Below are positions 43,226 through 51,912 of a stretch of 64,000 bases of DNA, piece by piece (the first letter of the stretch is position 1; each line of letters starts with the position of its first letter). The stretch is taken from assembly GCF_034676545.1 (NCBI RefSeq), contig NZ_JAUCBZ010000011.1:62001-126000 (forward strand), read 5' to 3'. The stretch comes from Pararhodobacter sp. (GTDB lineage Bacteria; Pseudomonadota; Alphaproteobacteria; Rhodobacterales; Rhodobacteraceae). A program made the position numbers and the translations under genes. The notes under the pieces were generated by a model. The model saw only the letters and a program-made list of their open reading frames with translations. It ran no database searches and was not told where the DNA came from.

Positions 43226-44023
43226 TCATTCCTTCCGGATCACTTTGATGAACTTCTCTTCCTCGGCAGCCGTCGCGGCATCCATGACGCCGGCTTCCCC
43301 CATGCCCATGAGCTGCGCAGATTCCATGTTCCAGATATTGGCCATGGCGATGGACAGCTCGGCCGTGACCCTCGTGTTGAGGTCGATGGCTTCCTTCAGC
43401 CCCTCGGTGTCCGGGATCTCCTGGACAAGTTCGTGCACCCGTTCGAGGCTTTCGGACGCCTTGACCGAGGATGTTTCCGCCGCGGCCGACAGGAAGGCGG
43501 CCGTGTTGGCCTGCGTGCCGATCCGCGCCGCGCCCGGATCCTCGCTTTTCGAAAGCGTGTCGACGGTGGCGGTGTCCAAACCGACCGAGGCGAAGAAATC
43601 CGACACATATTGCCCGGCCGGCTTGTCGCCGACCTTGCCCGAAGTCGTCATCAGCGAATACTTCCCGTCCTTCGCCGCGATGAGACCGCCGGTCAGGTCA
43701 GCGACATCTGGCAGGATGTCGTCAAAGAACGTGTCAGGGTCCGGAATGCCCAAGGCCTCCAGCGTCAGCCCGTTCCGGAGCGCATCGAGCTGTGCCTTCA
43801 GTGTGGCTATCTGTTCGATCTGCTTCAGGATCTGCTCGTCGAGCTTCAGGTTCGAGGCGATCATCTCGCGCACCTGCAGCTTGGCCTCGGTCAGCACCTC
43901 TCCGATCTTGGCGATGCTGGTGAGGTCGATGGTGGGCACGCCTTGGCCTGCCACTGGGAGCGGTAGCGCCAGTGCTGCGGTGAAGAGAAAGGGGCCGATG
44001 CCCCGGATGCGCTTGGGGATCAT
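43226..44023 (-). CDS. virB5: VirB5-like minor pilin/adhesin
   Basis: A 265-residue exported helical protein: signal IGPFLFTAALALPLPVAGQG, then a long coiled coil (LKLDEQILKQIEQIATLKAQ LDALR) and a C-terminal helical pair (LVQEIPDTEGLKEAIDLNTR). This is the TrbJ/VirB5 architecture; VirB5 lies at the pilus tip. It overlaps the preceding transglycosylase gene by four bases, and both share N- and C-terminal segments. Confidence 0.85.
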   Translation of the reverse strand: MIPKRIRGIGPFLFTAALALPLPVAGQGVPTIDLTSIAKIGEVLTEAKLQVREMIASNLKLDEQILKQIEQIATLKAQLDALRNGLTLEALGIPDPDTFFDDILPDVADLTGGLIAAKDGKYSLMTTSGKVGDKPAGQYVSDFFASVGLDTATVDTLSKSEDPGAARIGTQANTAAFLSAAAETSSVKASESLERVHELVQEIPDTEGLKEAIDLNTRVTAELSIAMANIWNMESAQLMGMGEAGVMDAATAAEEEKFIKVIRKE

Positions 44024-45162
44024 TCCGAACCAGCCTTTACCTTGATGAATGTTGCGTCGCGGGCGTAAGCTTCGATCCAGAGCGCGTAGCGTGCCTGGTC
44101 GACCTTGACCCTTGCGGCCTTGACCCGGTCTACCATCAGCGCGATCCGCACGGCCTCGGCCCGGGCATAGGTATTGAGATCCAGCGCTTCCTTGGCCGAC
44201 TTGGTGGTCGGGATCTTCTCGATGAGGACGCGGAGCCGTTTCAGCGAAGCCTCGATCTCGAGGCTTGCTTCCATGCCATAGTGCAACCCTGCGTCCGAGA
44301 CATTGGAGGCCGTGGCGATTGCCATGTCGCGCGGATCGAAGGTGCCGACCTGATCGATGCCGCTGATCTTTGCTGCATAGGCGTTGAAGAACCCGGTAAT
44401 GCGGACCACGTAGTCCTGAGTTTCCTTGAAGGGCGGGATGCCACCGTATTTCGAGACATTGCCGGGACCGGCGTTGTAGGCGGCGAGCGCCAGCGGGACT
44501 GAGCCAAACTTGTTGAGCTGTGTCAGGAAATACCGGGCACCCCCATCAAGCTGCAGCATCGGGTCGTCATAGTAGGCCGGATAGATGCCGAGATCCTTGG
44601 CAGTATCCGGCATCACCTGCGTCAGGCCGAAGGCACCGACGGGTGACCGCGCACCGATGGAAAACCCGGATTCCTGTTTCACGAGGCTCTGGAACCAGAT
44701 GCGGAATTCGACGGGGTTGAGACCGGCCCGCGCGAGGCCCGGATGGCCCGCGTACTTCTTCGCGGTAGTGACGATCATCTCCTCGATGCCGGTCTTGCCA
44801 TCTCCGAACAGCCGCGCTGCATAGGGGCTGTCGTCCTCGACATCATAGAGGACTTCCGCCTCGGCTCCGGGGATCACTTCCAGATCACCGATCCATGGTG
44901 TGTTGCCCGTCATCATCGCCAGCGTGGCGTCGAGCGCATCGAGCTGTTCCTGATGCAACTCGGCAATCCGCGCCTTCTTGTCGGCCTCAAGCTCCCGCGC
45001 GCCGGTCAGATAGGACATCTGCGCGATCTCGAGGCTGTGCTGGATGATCGATTTGCCGTCGGCAATCGGCACGCCTTGTGCGAAGGCCGCCAGCGGCAGC
45101 GCTGTCGCCATCAGGACGAGCGCCCTGACAGAACGGGAAGATTTAGCGGCAGGGAATGACAT
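44020..45162 (-). CDS. Lytic transglycosylase embedded in a VirB5-like protein
   Basis: A 380-residue exported protein starting at the ATG at 45162 (signal ALVLMATALPLAAFAQG), with its start inside the virB7 gene. Residues about 154-255 form an SLT lytic transglycosylase: WFQSLVKQESGFSIGARSPV with catalytic Glu (about E164), GAFGLTQVMPDTA and LALAAYNAGPGNVSKYGG. Flanking it are VirB5-type segments: GVPIADGKSIIQHSLEIA before and RVLIEKIPTTKSAKEALDLN after, comparable to the next gene's product. It should cut peptidoglycan at the site of pilus-tip assembly. A separate VirB1 exists in the same operon. Confidence 0.85.
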   Translation of the reverse strand: MSFPAAKSSRSVRALVLMATALPLAAFAQGVPIADGKSIIQHSLEIAQMSYLTGARELEADKKARIAELHQEQLDALDATLAMMTGNTPWIGDLEVIPGAEAEVLYDVEDDSPYAARLFGDGKTGIEEMIVTTAKKYAGHPGLARAGLNPVEFRIWFQSLVKQESGFSIGARSPVGAFGLTQVMPDTAKDLGIYPAYYDDPMLQLDGGARYFLTQLNKFGSVPLALAAYNAGPGNVSKYGGIPPFKETQDYVVRITGFFNAYAAKISGIDQVGTFDPRDMAIATASNVSDAGLHYGMEASLEIEASLKRLRVLIEKIPTTKSAKEALDLNTYARAEAVRIALMVDRVKAARVKVDQARYALWIEAYARDATFIKVKAGSE

Positions 45163-45346
45163 CGACGGGCGAGGTGTTGCCGCGGGAGACAAGGCCCGCA
45201 TCCGGGCTTGCGCCCTTGGTGGAAGTCGTCACAGTGGACCCAGCGGTGGCCCAGCAATTGGTCTTGGTGATCGGCACTTCAGCGCAGCCCGCGAGGCTGG
45301 AACATCCGAGTCCGATAAGCAAAGTTATGTAATATATTGATTTCAT
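45143..45346 (-). CDS. virB7: VirB7-like lipoprotein
   Basis: A 67-residue lipoprotein starting MKSIYYITLLIGLGCSSLAG with lipobox LAGC. It would anchor the VirB9-VirB10 core in the outer membrane. Small size, lipobox and operon position between virB4 and the core genes are the evidence; sequence conservation of VirB7 is low. The ATG at 45346 is used because the upstream frame is within virB4. The 20-bp overlap with the next start implies coupling. Confidence 0.82.
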   Translation of the reverse strand: MKSIYYITLLIGLGCSSLAGCAEVPITKTNCWATAGSTVTTSTKGASPDAGLVSRGNTSPVDVIPCR

Positions 45347-45353
45347 TTGGTAA

Positions 45354-47696
45354 TCATTCCTTCCAGAATTTGGGCCGCGCGGCATAGTCAGCGCCGAAGG
45401 CATTGATCCCGGCCTGACCGCCGCCAAGCGCTGTCAGCAAAGGCCCGAGCGCCTTCAGATCGACGTTCAGAACGGTCGAACCGCGTGGGGAGCGCGACAG
45501 AACCAGCCGCTGGCCTGGGATCGGGTTCAGGACGAAGTCGAGCTCGCCATCGGTCAGGCGGAAACTTTCGTAGTCGGCCGAGGCCGCCTCGCCGTTCGGG
45601 AACAGGAGCTGGTTCGGCAGCGCTTCCAGGATCGACCGGGCTTTCGATCCCCGGATCTGGCTTGGGAACTGGGTCATCATGACGACGACCACATTCTTCT
45701 TCCGGGCCGTCACCAGCCATTCGGCGAGCTTCTTCGCGAAGTATTCGTCGTCGAGGACCTTCCAGGCCTCGTCGATCAGGATCAGCGTCGGGCGCTTTTC
45801 CTCGATCAGCATTTCGATGCGGCGGAAGAGATAGCCGAGGATCGCGGTGCGCTCGGTGCCGAGATCGAGGATTTCGGTGAGATCGACCGCCGTCACATCA
45901 TGGCTGGTGAAATCCACCACCGGCTCTTTCGCCTCTCCGAAGACCCAACCATAGCGGCCGTCCGGTCCCCATTCGCGGAGGCGCTGTGCCAGATCGAGGC
46001 CATCACCGACATCGCCGAATAGCTCCTGGAAACTCTGGAAGTTCCGCAAACCCTCGCGTGCCTTGCCATTCTGCGCGATGGCAGACTTGAGCGCCTCGGA
46101 CTGCAGCGGTGTCATGGGCCCGGAGCGGGATTCAAGGAGAGCAACCAGCCAGTCGAGAAGCCAGGCTTCCCCGCGCTCACCAGCCTCCGTCGCAAGTGGG
46201 TTAAGTCCTGTCGGGCGTCCCGCGCGGACTTCGGCATAGCGACCCCCGAGGGCATGCACGGCCATCTTCAATCCGGCTTCCTTGTCGAAGATGATCGTCC
46301 GGCCCCCTACCCTTTGGGCCTGGGCGGCAAGGAAGGCGACGGTCGTGGTCTTGCCCCCGCCAGATTTTCCGAGAACGAGGGTATGGCCGTTGGTCGGCTC
46401 CGCAGTCGGGTCCCCTGGCTCATGGAAGCTGAAACGGTGGAGTGATCCCTGCAGCGTCTGGAAAGCAGTGATCGGCGTCGCCCAAGGCAGGCGCGCCTTT
46501 TCCGTGCCGGTGTCCGCGGCATGAAGGGCCGCCATGTCCGCGAAATTGATCGACGACACTGTCATGTCGCGCGCCCGGTAGTCCATGTTGCCGGGATGCA
46601 TGGCGAAGAAAGCCGCTTCGAGCGCCGTGACCTCGCGCACGAGCCGCATGCCATTCTGATGCGCGATGCCGCGGATGCGGGCGACCTCAGAGTCGAGCGC
46701 GGTTTCGGTTTCCGCAAAGACCGTGATTGTCATCTGATGCACGCCAAAACCCAGCGTCCCGCTCTCGGCTTTGTCGGCCGCCTCGAAAAGCTGCGCCTCA
46801 ACTGTGGCAGCGATATCCTCGGCCGAGCGCATTTGCGCGACGCGGCGTTTCACCCGCTCGGCGATACTGCCGCGCTCGATGGGCGTGTAGCTGTGGGTGA
46901 TGATCGTGTCCTGCGCGGCCCCAAGAGCATCAAGCATTCCGGGCCAGGTCGCATTGGCATAGGATTTGACATAGAGGACGGCGGCGAGTTTTGGGGTGGA
47001 CGTCCCCTCTTCGATTTCGACCACGCCCTTGCCAAACTGCACGGATGCACCGGCGGCGTCTTCCGCAAGGAGGCAGTACGGGCTGCGCGGATGGTCCCGC
47101 AACTCACCGGTCAGAAGCGAGGCGTAAAAGCCGATCAGGCTTCCATCACTGATCTTCATCCTGCGGGTCTTGATGCCAAGACCGGTCTCAAGGATGGAGG
47201 CCACCTCGCGCAGTTCTTCCAGACGGCGGGCGGTGTCTTCGCCCCAGACCCGGGCCGCGGCCTTGCCGAACAATGGCACGGCCAGCGGCGCCACTTGCCG
47301 CCGGACGACCGTCAGGATCAGCACCGAGTCCTGCAGATTGCGGCGTGTAAGCTCCCGGCTCCAAGCCTTGTCGATGTCGGCCGCAAAGCTGAGCCCATGG
47401 ATGGGCACGATGCCGGTGTCCGCTGGTCGCATCATCCGGTGCAGATAGAAGGTGAACCGCTCGTCGAGCGTGTCGAGGAGATGCGCAAATCCCGCCCGAA
47501 GGGCTGAGACCGCAGCCGCGCCTGACGTGACGCCGTCGATGCCCGTCACTTCAAGTGACAGCATCAGCGCATTGTCCCGGGTTCGGACGACCTCGTCATC
47601 AAGCTCGATGACGTAAGGCAGATGGGCATAGATCTTAGGGCTGGCCGGGATCAACCGCCCTGCCCTGCCCTTTGGCTGGTCCCGCTCAAGAAACAT
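45354..47696 (-). CDS. virB4: VirB4 ATPase
   Basis: A 780-residue ATPase of the CagE/TrbE/VirB4 family, the largest motor of the system. Walker A is VLGKSGGGKTTTVAFLAAQ; Walker B LILIDEAWKVLDDEYF; the arginine-finger-type motif VMMTQFPSQIRGS follows. No clear membrane helix. Its ATG lies eleven bases inside virB3. Confidence 0.96.
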   Translation of the reverse strand: MFLERDQPKGRAGRLIPASPKIYAHLPYVIELDDEVVRTRDNALMLSLEVTGIDGVTSGAAAVSALRAGFAHLLDTLDERFTFYLHRMMRPADTGIVPIHGLSFAADIDKAWSRELTRRNLQDSVLILTVVRRQVAPLAVPLFGKAAARVWGEDTARRLEELREVASILETGLGIKTRRMKISDGSLIGFYASLLTGELRDHPRSPYCLLAEDAAGASVQFGKGVVEIEEGTSTPKLAAVLYVKSYANATWPGMLDALGAAQDTIITHSYTPIERGSIAERVKRRVAQMRSAEDIAATVEAQLFEAADKAESGTLGFGVHQMTITVFAETETALDSEVARIRGIAHQNGMRLVREVTALEAAFFAMHPGNMDYRARDMTVSSINFADMAALHAADTGTEKARLPWATPITAFQTLQGSLHRFSFHEPGDPTAEPTNGHTLVLGKSGGGKTTTVAFLAAQAQRVGGRTIIFDKEAGLKMAVHALGGRYAEVRAGRPTGLNPLATEAGERGEAWLLDWLVALLESRSGPMTPLQSEALKSAIAQNGKAREGLRNFQSFQELFGDVGDGLDLAQRLREWGPDGRYGWVFGEAKEPVVDFTSHDVTAVDLTEILDLGTERTAILGYLFRRIEMLIEEKRPTLILIDEAWKVLDDEYFAKKLAEWLVTARKKNVVVVMMTQFPSQIRGSKARSILEALPNQLLFPNGEAASADYESFRLTDGELDFVLNPIPGQRLVLSRSPRGSTVLNVDLKALGPLLTALGGGQAGINAFGADYAARPKFWKE

Positions 47697-47952
47697 GGCG
47701 CCGCCTGCGGTTCAGGATGGCAAGCGGCGTGGTTTCGATCATGACCGCAAGTACATGGTGGCCGTTCGGGTTGATTTTTGCGGACGCGCGGGCAACTCCG
47801 TACCAGACCGGGGCGGTCAGGAACCACCAGACCGGCTTGAAGAGGATGAAGGGCAGCACGGTCATCGCTCCCACTGCCATGGCATAGGGCATCGGCAGGC
47901 CGAGAAACTTGGCTTGCCGCGAAAGCCCGAGGATGACCGCGCTTTTCTCCAT
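47686..47952 (-). CDS. virB3: VirB3 inner-membrane protein
   Basis: An 88-residue protein with two hydrophobic segments (YAMAVGAMTVLPFILF; WWFLTAPVWYGVARA) between VirB2 and VirB4, the standard place and size for VirB3, a partner of VirB4. Overlaps virB4 by eleven bases. Confidence 0.92.
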   Translation of the reverse strand: MEKSAVILGLSRQAKFLGLPMPYAMAVGAMTVLPFILFKPVWWFLTAPVWYGVARASAKINPNGHHVLAVMIETTPLAILNRRRRHVS

Positions 47953-47965
47953 CTACCGCCCCCGA

Positions 47966-48265
47966 TCAGCTGAAGGAAGAGCGGAGATTGGCAACGATGG
48001 TCGGCCCTGCGAACACCAGAAACGCCCCCACGACAACCAAGGCCACCCATGCCCAGCTGATGCGATTGAACGCCGCGAGGAAGCCGGTCACCACAAAGGC
48101 AATGCCGAAGAAGGCAGTCGCAAACACGCCCCGGAAAGATGCGAGAAGGCCGGTCGCGACCCTTTCAGCTTTCGTGAACACAACTTGTGCCGCAGCGGGT
48201 TCTGCCTGAGCCAGCAACAGGGTGCAAAAGGTCAGGCCCAGAAGAGCCAGTGTGGAAGTGCGCAT
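47966..48265 (-). CDS. virB2: VirB2 pilin
   Basis: A 99-residue propilin with a cleavable signal (LALLGLTFCTLLLAQAEPAA) followed by two membrane helices (GVFATAFFGIAFVVTGFLAA; SWAWVALVVVGAFLVFAGPT) linked by a short polar loop (FNRI). This is the VirB2/TrbC pattern. It lies 20 bp after virB1 and 13 bp before virB3. Confidence 0.93.
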   Translation of the reverse strand: MRTSTLALLGLTFCTLLLAQAEPAAAQVVFTKAERVATGLLASFRGVFATAFFGIAFVVTGFLAAFNRISWAWVALVVVGAFLVFAGPTIVANLRSSFS

Positions 48266-48285
48266 AGTTTGGTTTGTCCTTTTGA

Positions 48286-48969
48286 TCAGAGATCGGCGAG
48301 GAGGCGGTCGTAAGCCGCCATCACCTTTACGATGTGGGATTGGGTTTCGTCATAGGGCGGGATGCCGTCATACTTGCGCACGGCTTCCGGCCCAGCATTA
48401 TAGGCGGCAAGCGCAAGCTCGAGGCTGCCGAACTCGGCCATCTGCTCAAGAAGGTAGCGCGCACCACCGTCAAGGTTTTCGATGGGGTCGGCCGGATCGA
48501 CGCGCAGATAGTCCGCTGTTCCGGGCATCAGTTGCGCGAGGCCAAGGGCGCCGGCATGGCTCACCGCCCCTTGGGTGTAATTGCTCTCGACCTTGATCAT
48601 CGCCTGAAAAAACGCGGCCCATTCGGCCGGTGACAGGTCGATGGCGGCCAGAGCCGGATCGTCCTGATAGCGCGCGGCGATCAGCCGGATCGAGGGCAAC
48701 ACTTCCGCGGGTGCTGCGACACCCTTTGTGCTATAGGAGACCTTCTCCCCCTCCCGTTCCCGGGGTTCTTCTTCGGGCTCCGGGCGAACATGAACGATCA
48801 GCTTCCCCTGCCCGTCGTAGTGCAGGACGGATGTATCGAGTGCGGCAAGCTCGATCTCTGCCCCCTGCCCTTCCCGTTCATTCCACCGGATCACCTCGGC
48901 CTGCGAGGCTCCGCATGCCGCGCCGGACATCGCCAGCGACAGCAGGCACGTCGAGATGATCGAGGGCAA
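48286..48969 (-). CDS. virB1: VirB1 lytic transglycosylase
   Basis: An exported SLT-family muramidase of about 227 residues. Catalytic region: AMIKVESNYTQGAVSHAGAL (Glu), GLAQLMPGTADYLRV and LALAAYNAGPEAVRKYDG. The start is uncertain: a TTG at 48969 gives a good signal peptide (IISTCLLSLAMSGAACGASQ) and overlaps the preceding gene by about 90 bp; an ATG at 48930 would lose part of the signal. It opens the cell wall for assembly of the T4SS. Confidence 0.87.
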   Translation of the reverse strand: MPSIISTCLLSLAMSGAACGASQAEVIRWNEREGQGAEIELAALDTSVLHYDGQGKLIVHVRPEPEEEPREREGEKVSYSTKGVAAPAEVLPSIRLIAARYQDDPALAAIDLSPAEWAAFFQAMIKVESNYTQGAVSHAGALGLAQLMPGTADYLRVDPADPIENLDGGARYLLEQMAEFGSLELALAAYNAGPEAVRKYDGIPPYDETQSHIVKVMAAYDRLLADL

Positions 48970-49216
48970 GTTTGCCGAAGGCGAGGCCGAACATCCCGAT
49001 CGGCGAGTTGACGATCCGTTCCCGTGCAAGGGCCGTGACCAGCATGAAGCGTTCGCCTGAGGCGTTGACGACATAGAACAGCCACTCGCCGGAAAAGCGC
49101 CCCTCGGGGTCCGGAGCTGACACACACTCGATCTCAACCGTTGCTCCTTCCGTTGCCGCCATCTTGCGGAAATCGCGTTCCAGCAAGACGGGCAAAGCAC
49201 GTCTTCTTGTCGTCAT
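48878..49216 (-). CDS. First gene of the T4SS operon, hypothetical
   Basis: A 112-residue soluble protein from the ATG at 49216 with CGAGGGG upstream. It has ATVEIECVSAPDPEGRFSGE and LVTALARERIVNSPIGMFGL. I do not know its family. Its 3' end overlaps the start of virB1 in another frame, so both are expressed from one transcript. Being first in the operon it may be regulatory; that is inference only. Confidence 0.65.
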   Translation of the reverse strand: MTTRRRALPVLLERDFRKMAATEGATVEIECVSAPDPEGRFSGEWLFYVVNASGERFMLVTALARERIVNSPIGMFGLAFGKLALDHLDVPAVAGDVRRGMRSLAGRGDPVE

Positions 49217-49408
49217 GGGTTCCCCTCGGGTTCGATCTGTCGGGGATCGTTGTAACGGAAAGTTTTCCGTGCGGCGATGCCTAACAGAAAGTCTGGCGTA
49301 TACAACGTAAAAATGACAAACACGATAAAATAAGTCTTCAGTTGCGATCGACAACGGTCGCACCTCGTCGGCCAGACGAGCGGGCGGATGCCGGAGGAAG
49401 GATCAAAA
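49217..49408. promoter_or_regulatory. Divergent promoter region of the T4SS operon with inverted repeat
   Basis: An AT-rich stretch between the T4SS operon and two oppositely oriented exported-protein genes. ACGGAAA (49255-49261) and TTTCCGT (49264-49270) form a 7-bp inverted repeat with a 2-bp centre, 39 bp before the first T4SS gene; it is an operator candidate. TGCGA…TCGCA flanks another weaker repeat nearby (about 49333-49353). No clear -35/-10 pair could be chosen. Confidence 0.5.
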
Positions 49409-49819
49409 GTGTCGATGAAATCCGATGGCCGAAATGCTTCGCACGACCAACGAAACAAGAGAAATAGCGCCCCGTTTCCGGTGCCGATCAGCGCGCTGCA
49501 TTTACGTCAGATGGGCGTGCTGCGTGTCGCATACGCCGTGGTAACGAGCGCCTTGTTCGGTGTGGCCCCGACCTCGGCACAACCTGAGGCGATTCGCTGT
49601 CTGCCTCCCGAAGCACCGATGACCGAGCTGCCGGCCGACGTCCTGGCCGAGTACCGCGCAGAAATCGCGGCCGAGTTCGAAGCGTATTTCTCGTCAGTCA
49701 CGGAACATATCGCCTGCCTCGATGAAGAGCGCGCCCGCGTCCTTGGCGAGGCCCGGGCGGCCACCGAGGCCTACGCCCGCCTCATCAACACCATCCCTGT
49801 CAGAAAGGATCTCCCGTGA
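49409..49819 (+). CDS. Exported hypothetical protein
   Basis: A protein of about 136 residues. The GTG at 49409 follows GGAGGAAGGA at ideal spacing; ATGs at 49388, 49415 and 49511 are alternatives, the last giving a compact signal peptide (VAYAVVTSALFGVAPTSAQ). The mature part is acidic and helical (ELPADVLAEYRAEIAAEFEA YF) with two cysteines. The stop overlaps the GTG of the next gene. No family recognised; possibly a periplasmic accessory of the adjacent T4SS. Confidence 0.6.
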   Translation: MSMKSDGRNASHDQRNKRNSAPFPVPISALHLRQMGVLRVAYAVVTSALFGVAPTSAQPEAIRCLPPEAPMTELPADVLAEYRAEIAAEFEAYFSSVTEHIACLDEERARVLGEARAATEAYARLINTIPVRKDLP

Positions 49820-50454
49820 AACCTCACCTCCCCGCCCTGCTCCTTGGTCTCGGGCTTTCGACCGCCGCCGTCTCACCGGCTGCTGCCTATCCGGTAGACT
49901 GCGCGATCCTGCTCTGTCTCGCGGGGGGCTGGCCGGCCTCCGCCGAATGCGCCCATGCACGGGCAGTATTCATTCGCCGCATCACACCCTGGCCGATTGA
50001 GCCGCCGCTGCAGATCTGGAACTGCCCGATGCGGGCGAGTTTCCGTGGGGAGGCGAAACCGTTGGAGCGCTTGTTCGACATCGGCGTTCGCATTGAACCG
50101 GTGCCGTTCGTCTTGATTCCAGAAACACAGCTGAAGCTTCAGCTTGTCCAGAATCGGGCGGATGTCGACATCTCCGATACGGCGTTTGACTTCGTCCGGT
50201 CGATCCGGGTCTTTGAGATCACCTACCAGCAACGAAGGAACCAGCATGGCGACTGCAACAGCTGGGGCGTCGTGTACATGGGCACCTATGGCGCTCAGGG
50301 CGACTACAGCCGTCGCCGGAGCAGCGTTTCTGCCGTTCCGGCCGCCTCAGTTCTCGCTGTGCCGGCGGACTGCCGCGACTATCGGCACCGGTCAGTCTTC
50401 GTTGAGTGGCGCGACTATGAAGGCAGCTATGGACATGAAGAGGTTCACTACTGA
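49816..50454 (+). CDS. Exported Cys-rich hypothetical protein
   Basis: A 212-residue exported protein (signal LPALLLGLGLSTAAVSPAAA) using a GTG overlapping the previous stop. Cysteines in VDCAILLCLAGGWPASAEC and IWNCPMR suggest disulfides; VYMGTYGAQGDYSRRRSS is near the middle. Proteins with the start DCAILLCLAGGWP occur in alphaproteobacterial conjugative plasmids next to T4SS genes, to my recollection, with unknown role. A strong hairpin follows at 50539. Confidence 0.65.
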   Translation: MKPHLPALLLGLGLSTAAVSPAAAYPVDCAILLCLAGGWPASAECAHARAVFIRRITPWPIEPPLQIWNCPMRASFRGEAKPLERLFDIGVRIEPVPFVLIPETQLKLQLVQNRADVDISDTAFDFVRSIRVFEITYQQRRNQHGDCNSWGVVYMGTYGAQGDYSRRRSSVSAVPAASVLAVPADCRDYRHRSVFVEWRDYEGSYGHEEVHY

Positions 50455-50538
50455 GCCCTGAACGACCTCTCTCCGCCGAAACGATCGAAAGACGCGGCTC
50501 CTAGAAACAGAAACGACGCCAGACCATAGGCCTGACGC

Positions 50539-50576
50539 CGCGCTGAATTCCCTCGTGGTAGTGGGAATTTAGCGCG
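50539..50576. terminator. Hairpin downstream of the exported-protein pair
   Basis: CGCGCTGAATTCCC (50539-50552) and GGGAATTTAGCGCG (50563-50576) form a 14-bp stem with one G-U pair and a 10-base loop. No T-run follows, so it may be an attenuator or a Rho-aided terminator ahead of the HTH gene. Confidence 0.55.
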
Positions 50577-50670
50577 AGCTTTGGGTCCGTTCAACCGGCA
50601 AATGCCTTTGCCGAAACGAAATTTTGCACGCCTCACGGTCTGGTGTCGCCCCAAGACGGAACGACACATC

Positions 50671-51513
50671 ATGGAACTCACGACCGGTGCCATCCTGCGC
50701 CGTATCACCGAAACGCCGCTCTCCACGGCGGCGCACAAGCTCGCGACGATCATCCTCGACGGGATCGCCTGGAAGGATGGCTACAACGGCCTGGAGCGCG
50801 GAACAGCCGCGTTCACGCTGGCGCATCTCGCCGAGAAGATGGGAGTGTCGCGTCAGCACCTCACGGCACTGTTGGTCGAGCTTGCGGCTTCAGGATTGGC
50901 GCTGGTCCGGTGGAAGCCAAACGGTAAGTTCGCGCCGTGGCTCTTCAGGTTTGGGGGGCACGAGGCTGCCGATGCGCCGCCAGATGTCGTGTCAGCCTCA
51001 GGCGACACATCACTATCTAGAGACTCTAAGAACAAAACTATCTTTGCAGGCAGGATCGACATTGATGCAGGGAGCAACGTTTATCGCACACCTTGGGCGG
51101 ATCTGATCAAGGCTGCGAAAGCGTCGCTCGCCTGCTGGAACGTCGATGCGCAGGTCATCTGGGAGCGCTTCCTTGCGTTCAACAGAGCGCGCGGGAATGC
51201 AGCTGTGCCCGCGGGGTTTCTTCTGGGCTTCATGCGGCGGTGGCGCGCCTTGCCAGAAACGAAAGTGAAAGGCGCTGTGCACGTAGAGCCGAAGCGCGCG
51301 GCAACCCTGAAGGAACAGGAACTGCAGCGGCTGATTTCGGCTGCTCCGAGCAAGAATTGGCAGTTTCACGCATCTGATCTCTGCAGGCTTATTGGCAAAG
51401 CGGCCTACGATGCCCGGGTTATTAGAGTCGCTGAACAATTCGGATGCGCAAGGTTCGCGGCCATCCTTGCGGTCCATGGCTACGCGGTCATCGCGTCTGA
51501 GATATCGCGATGA
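50671..51513 (+). CDS. Winged-helix DNA-binding protein
   Basis: A 280-residue protein from the ATG at 50671 (MELTTGAILRRITETPLSTA); a TTG at 50581 would extend it by 30 residues. A winged helix covers about residues 20-90 (FTLAHLAEKMGVSRQHLTAL, then LVELAASGLALVRWKPNG). The rest is helical and basic with no recognised motif. It may be a plasmid regulator or replication protein. It stands alone on its strand. Confidence 0.65.
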   Translation: MELTTGAILRRITETPLSTAAHKLATIILDGIAWKDGYNGLERGTAAFTLAHLAEKMGVSRQHLTALLVELAASGLALVRWKPNGKFAPWLFRFGGHEAADAPPDVVSASGDTSLSRDSKNKTIFAGRIDIDAGSNVYRTPWADLIKAAKASLACWNVDAQVIWERFLAFNRARGNAAVPAGFLLGFMRRWRALPETKVKGAVHVEPKRAATLKEQELQRLISAAPSKNWQFHASDLCRLIGKAAYDARVIRVAEQFGCARFAAILAVHGYAVIASEISR

Positions 51514-51912
51514 GAAGAGAAACTCCGAATTCTAATTCATCGTGGCCACGGTAAGCAGTCGTTGACCAGCTTTTTGGTTTGAGCGATTGCTTGTTACGTG
51601 ACGTCTCGCGCCGGTCAGGAGGGAAAAAAGAACGACTGGTGCGTTAGTCAGACATGATTCGACCACTACTGCTCTGCACGCCAGGAACCGAAAGTAAATG
51701 ATGTAGATCTCATCATTCACCGCACCCGACCTTCTTGCAAGATTCGAAAGTACCAAGGTTAACAGACTGGAGAAGATGGCAGGACTTGCCAAACCGGGAA
51801 CCAGTCAAAGTTTTGTTGCGACTTGGCGCGTATATGTCCAATAGATGAAGCACACCGCGATCTCGCGCCGACGCCGCTCCGGCATCAACCGCACGCGCGC
51901 TTTTGGCGGCCG
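51514..51912. other. AT-richer intergenic region, no gene recognised
   Basis: About 400 bp of noticeably lower GC between the HTH gene and the MerR-type gene. No frame has a ribosome site or recognisable product. It likely marks the join between the conjugation part and the metal-resistance island. Confidence 0.45.

Noticed and set aside
48878..49200. Long N-terminal extension of VirB1 upstream of 48969
   Set aside because: The extra residues are the other-frame shadow of the preceding small gene, and the signal peptide starts at about 48969.
50671..51513. Replication initiator gene
   Set aside because: A winged helix alone is not enough; no iterons or DnaA-box cluster is visible beside it.
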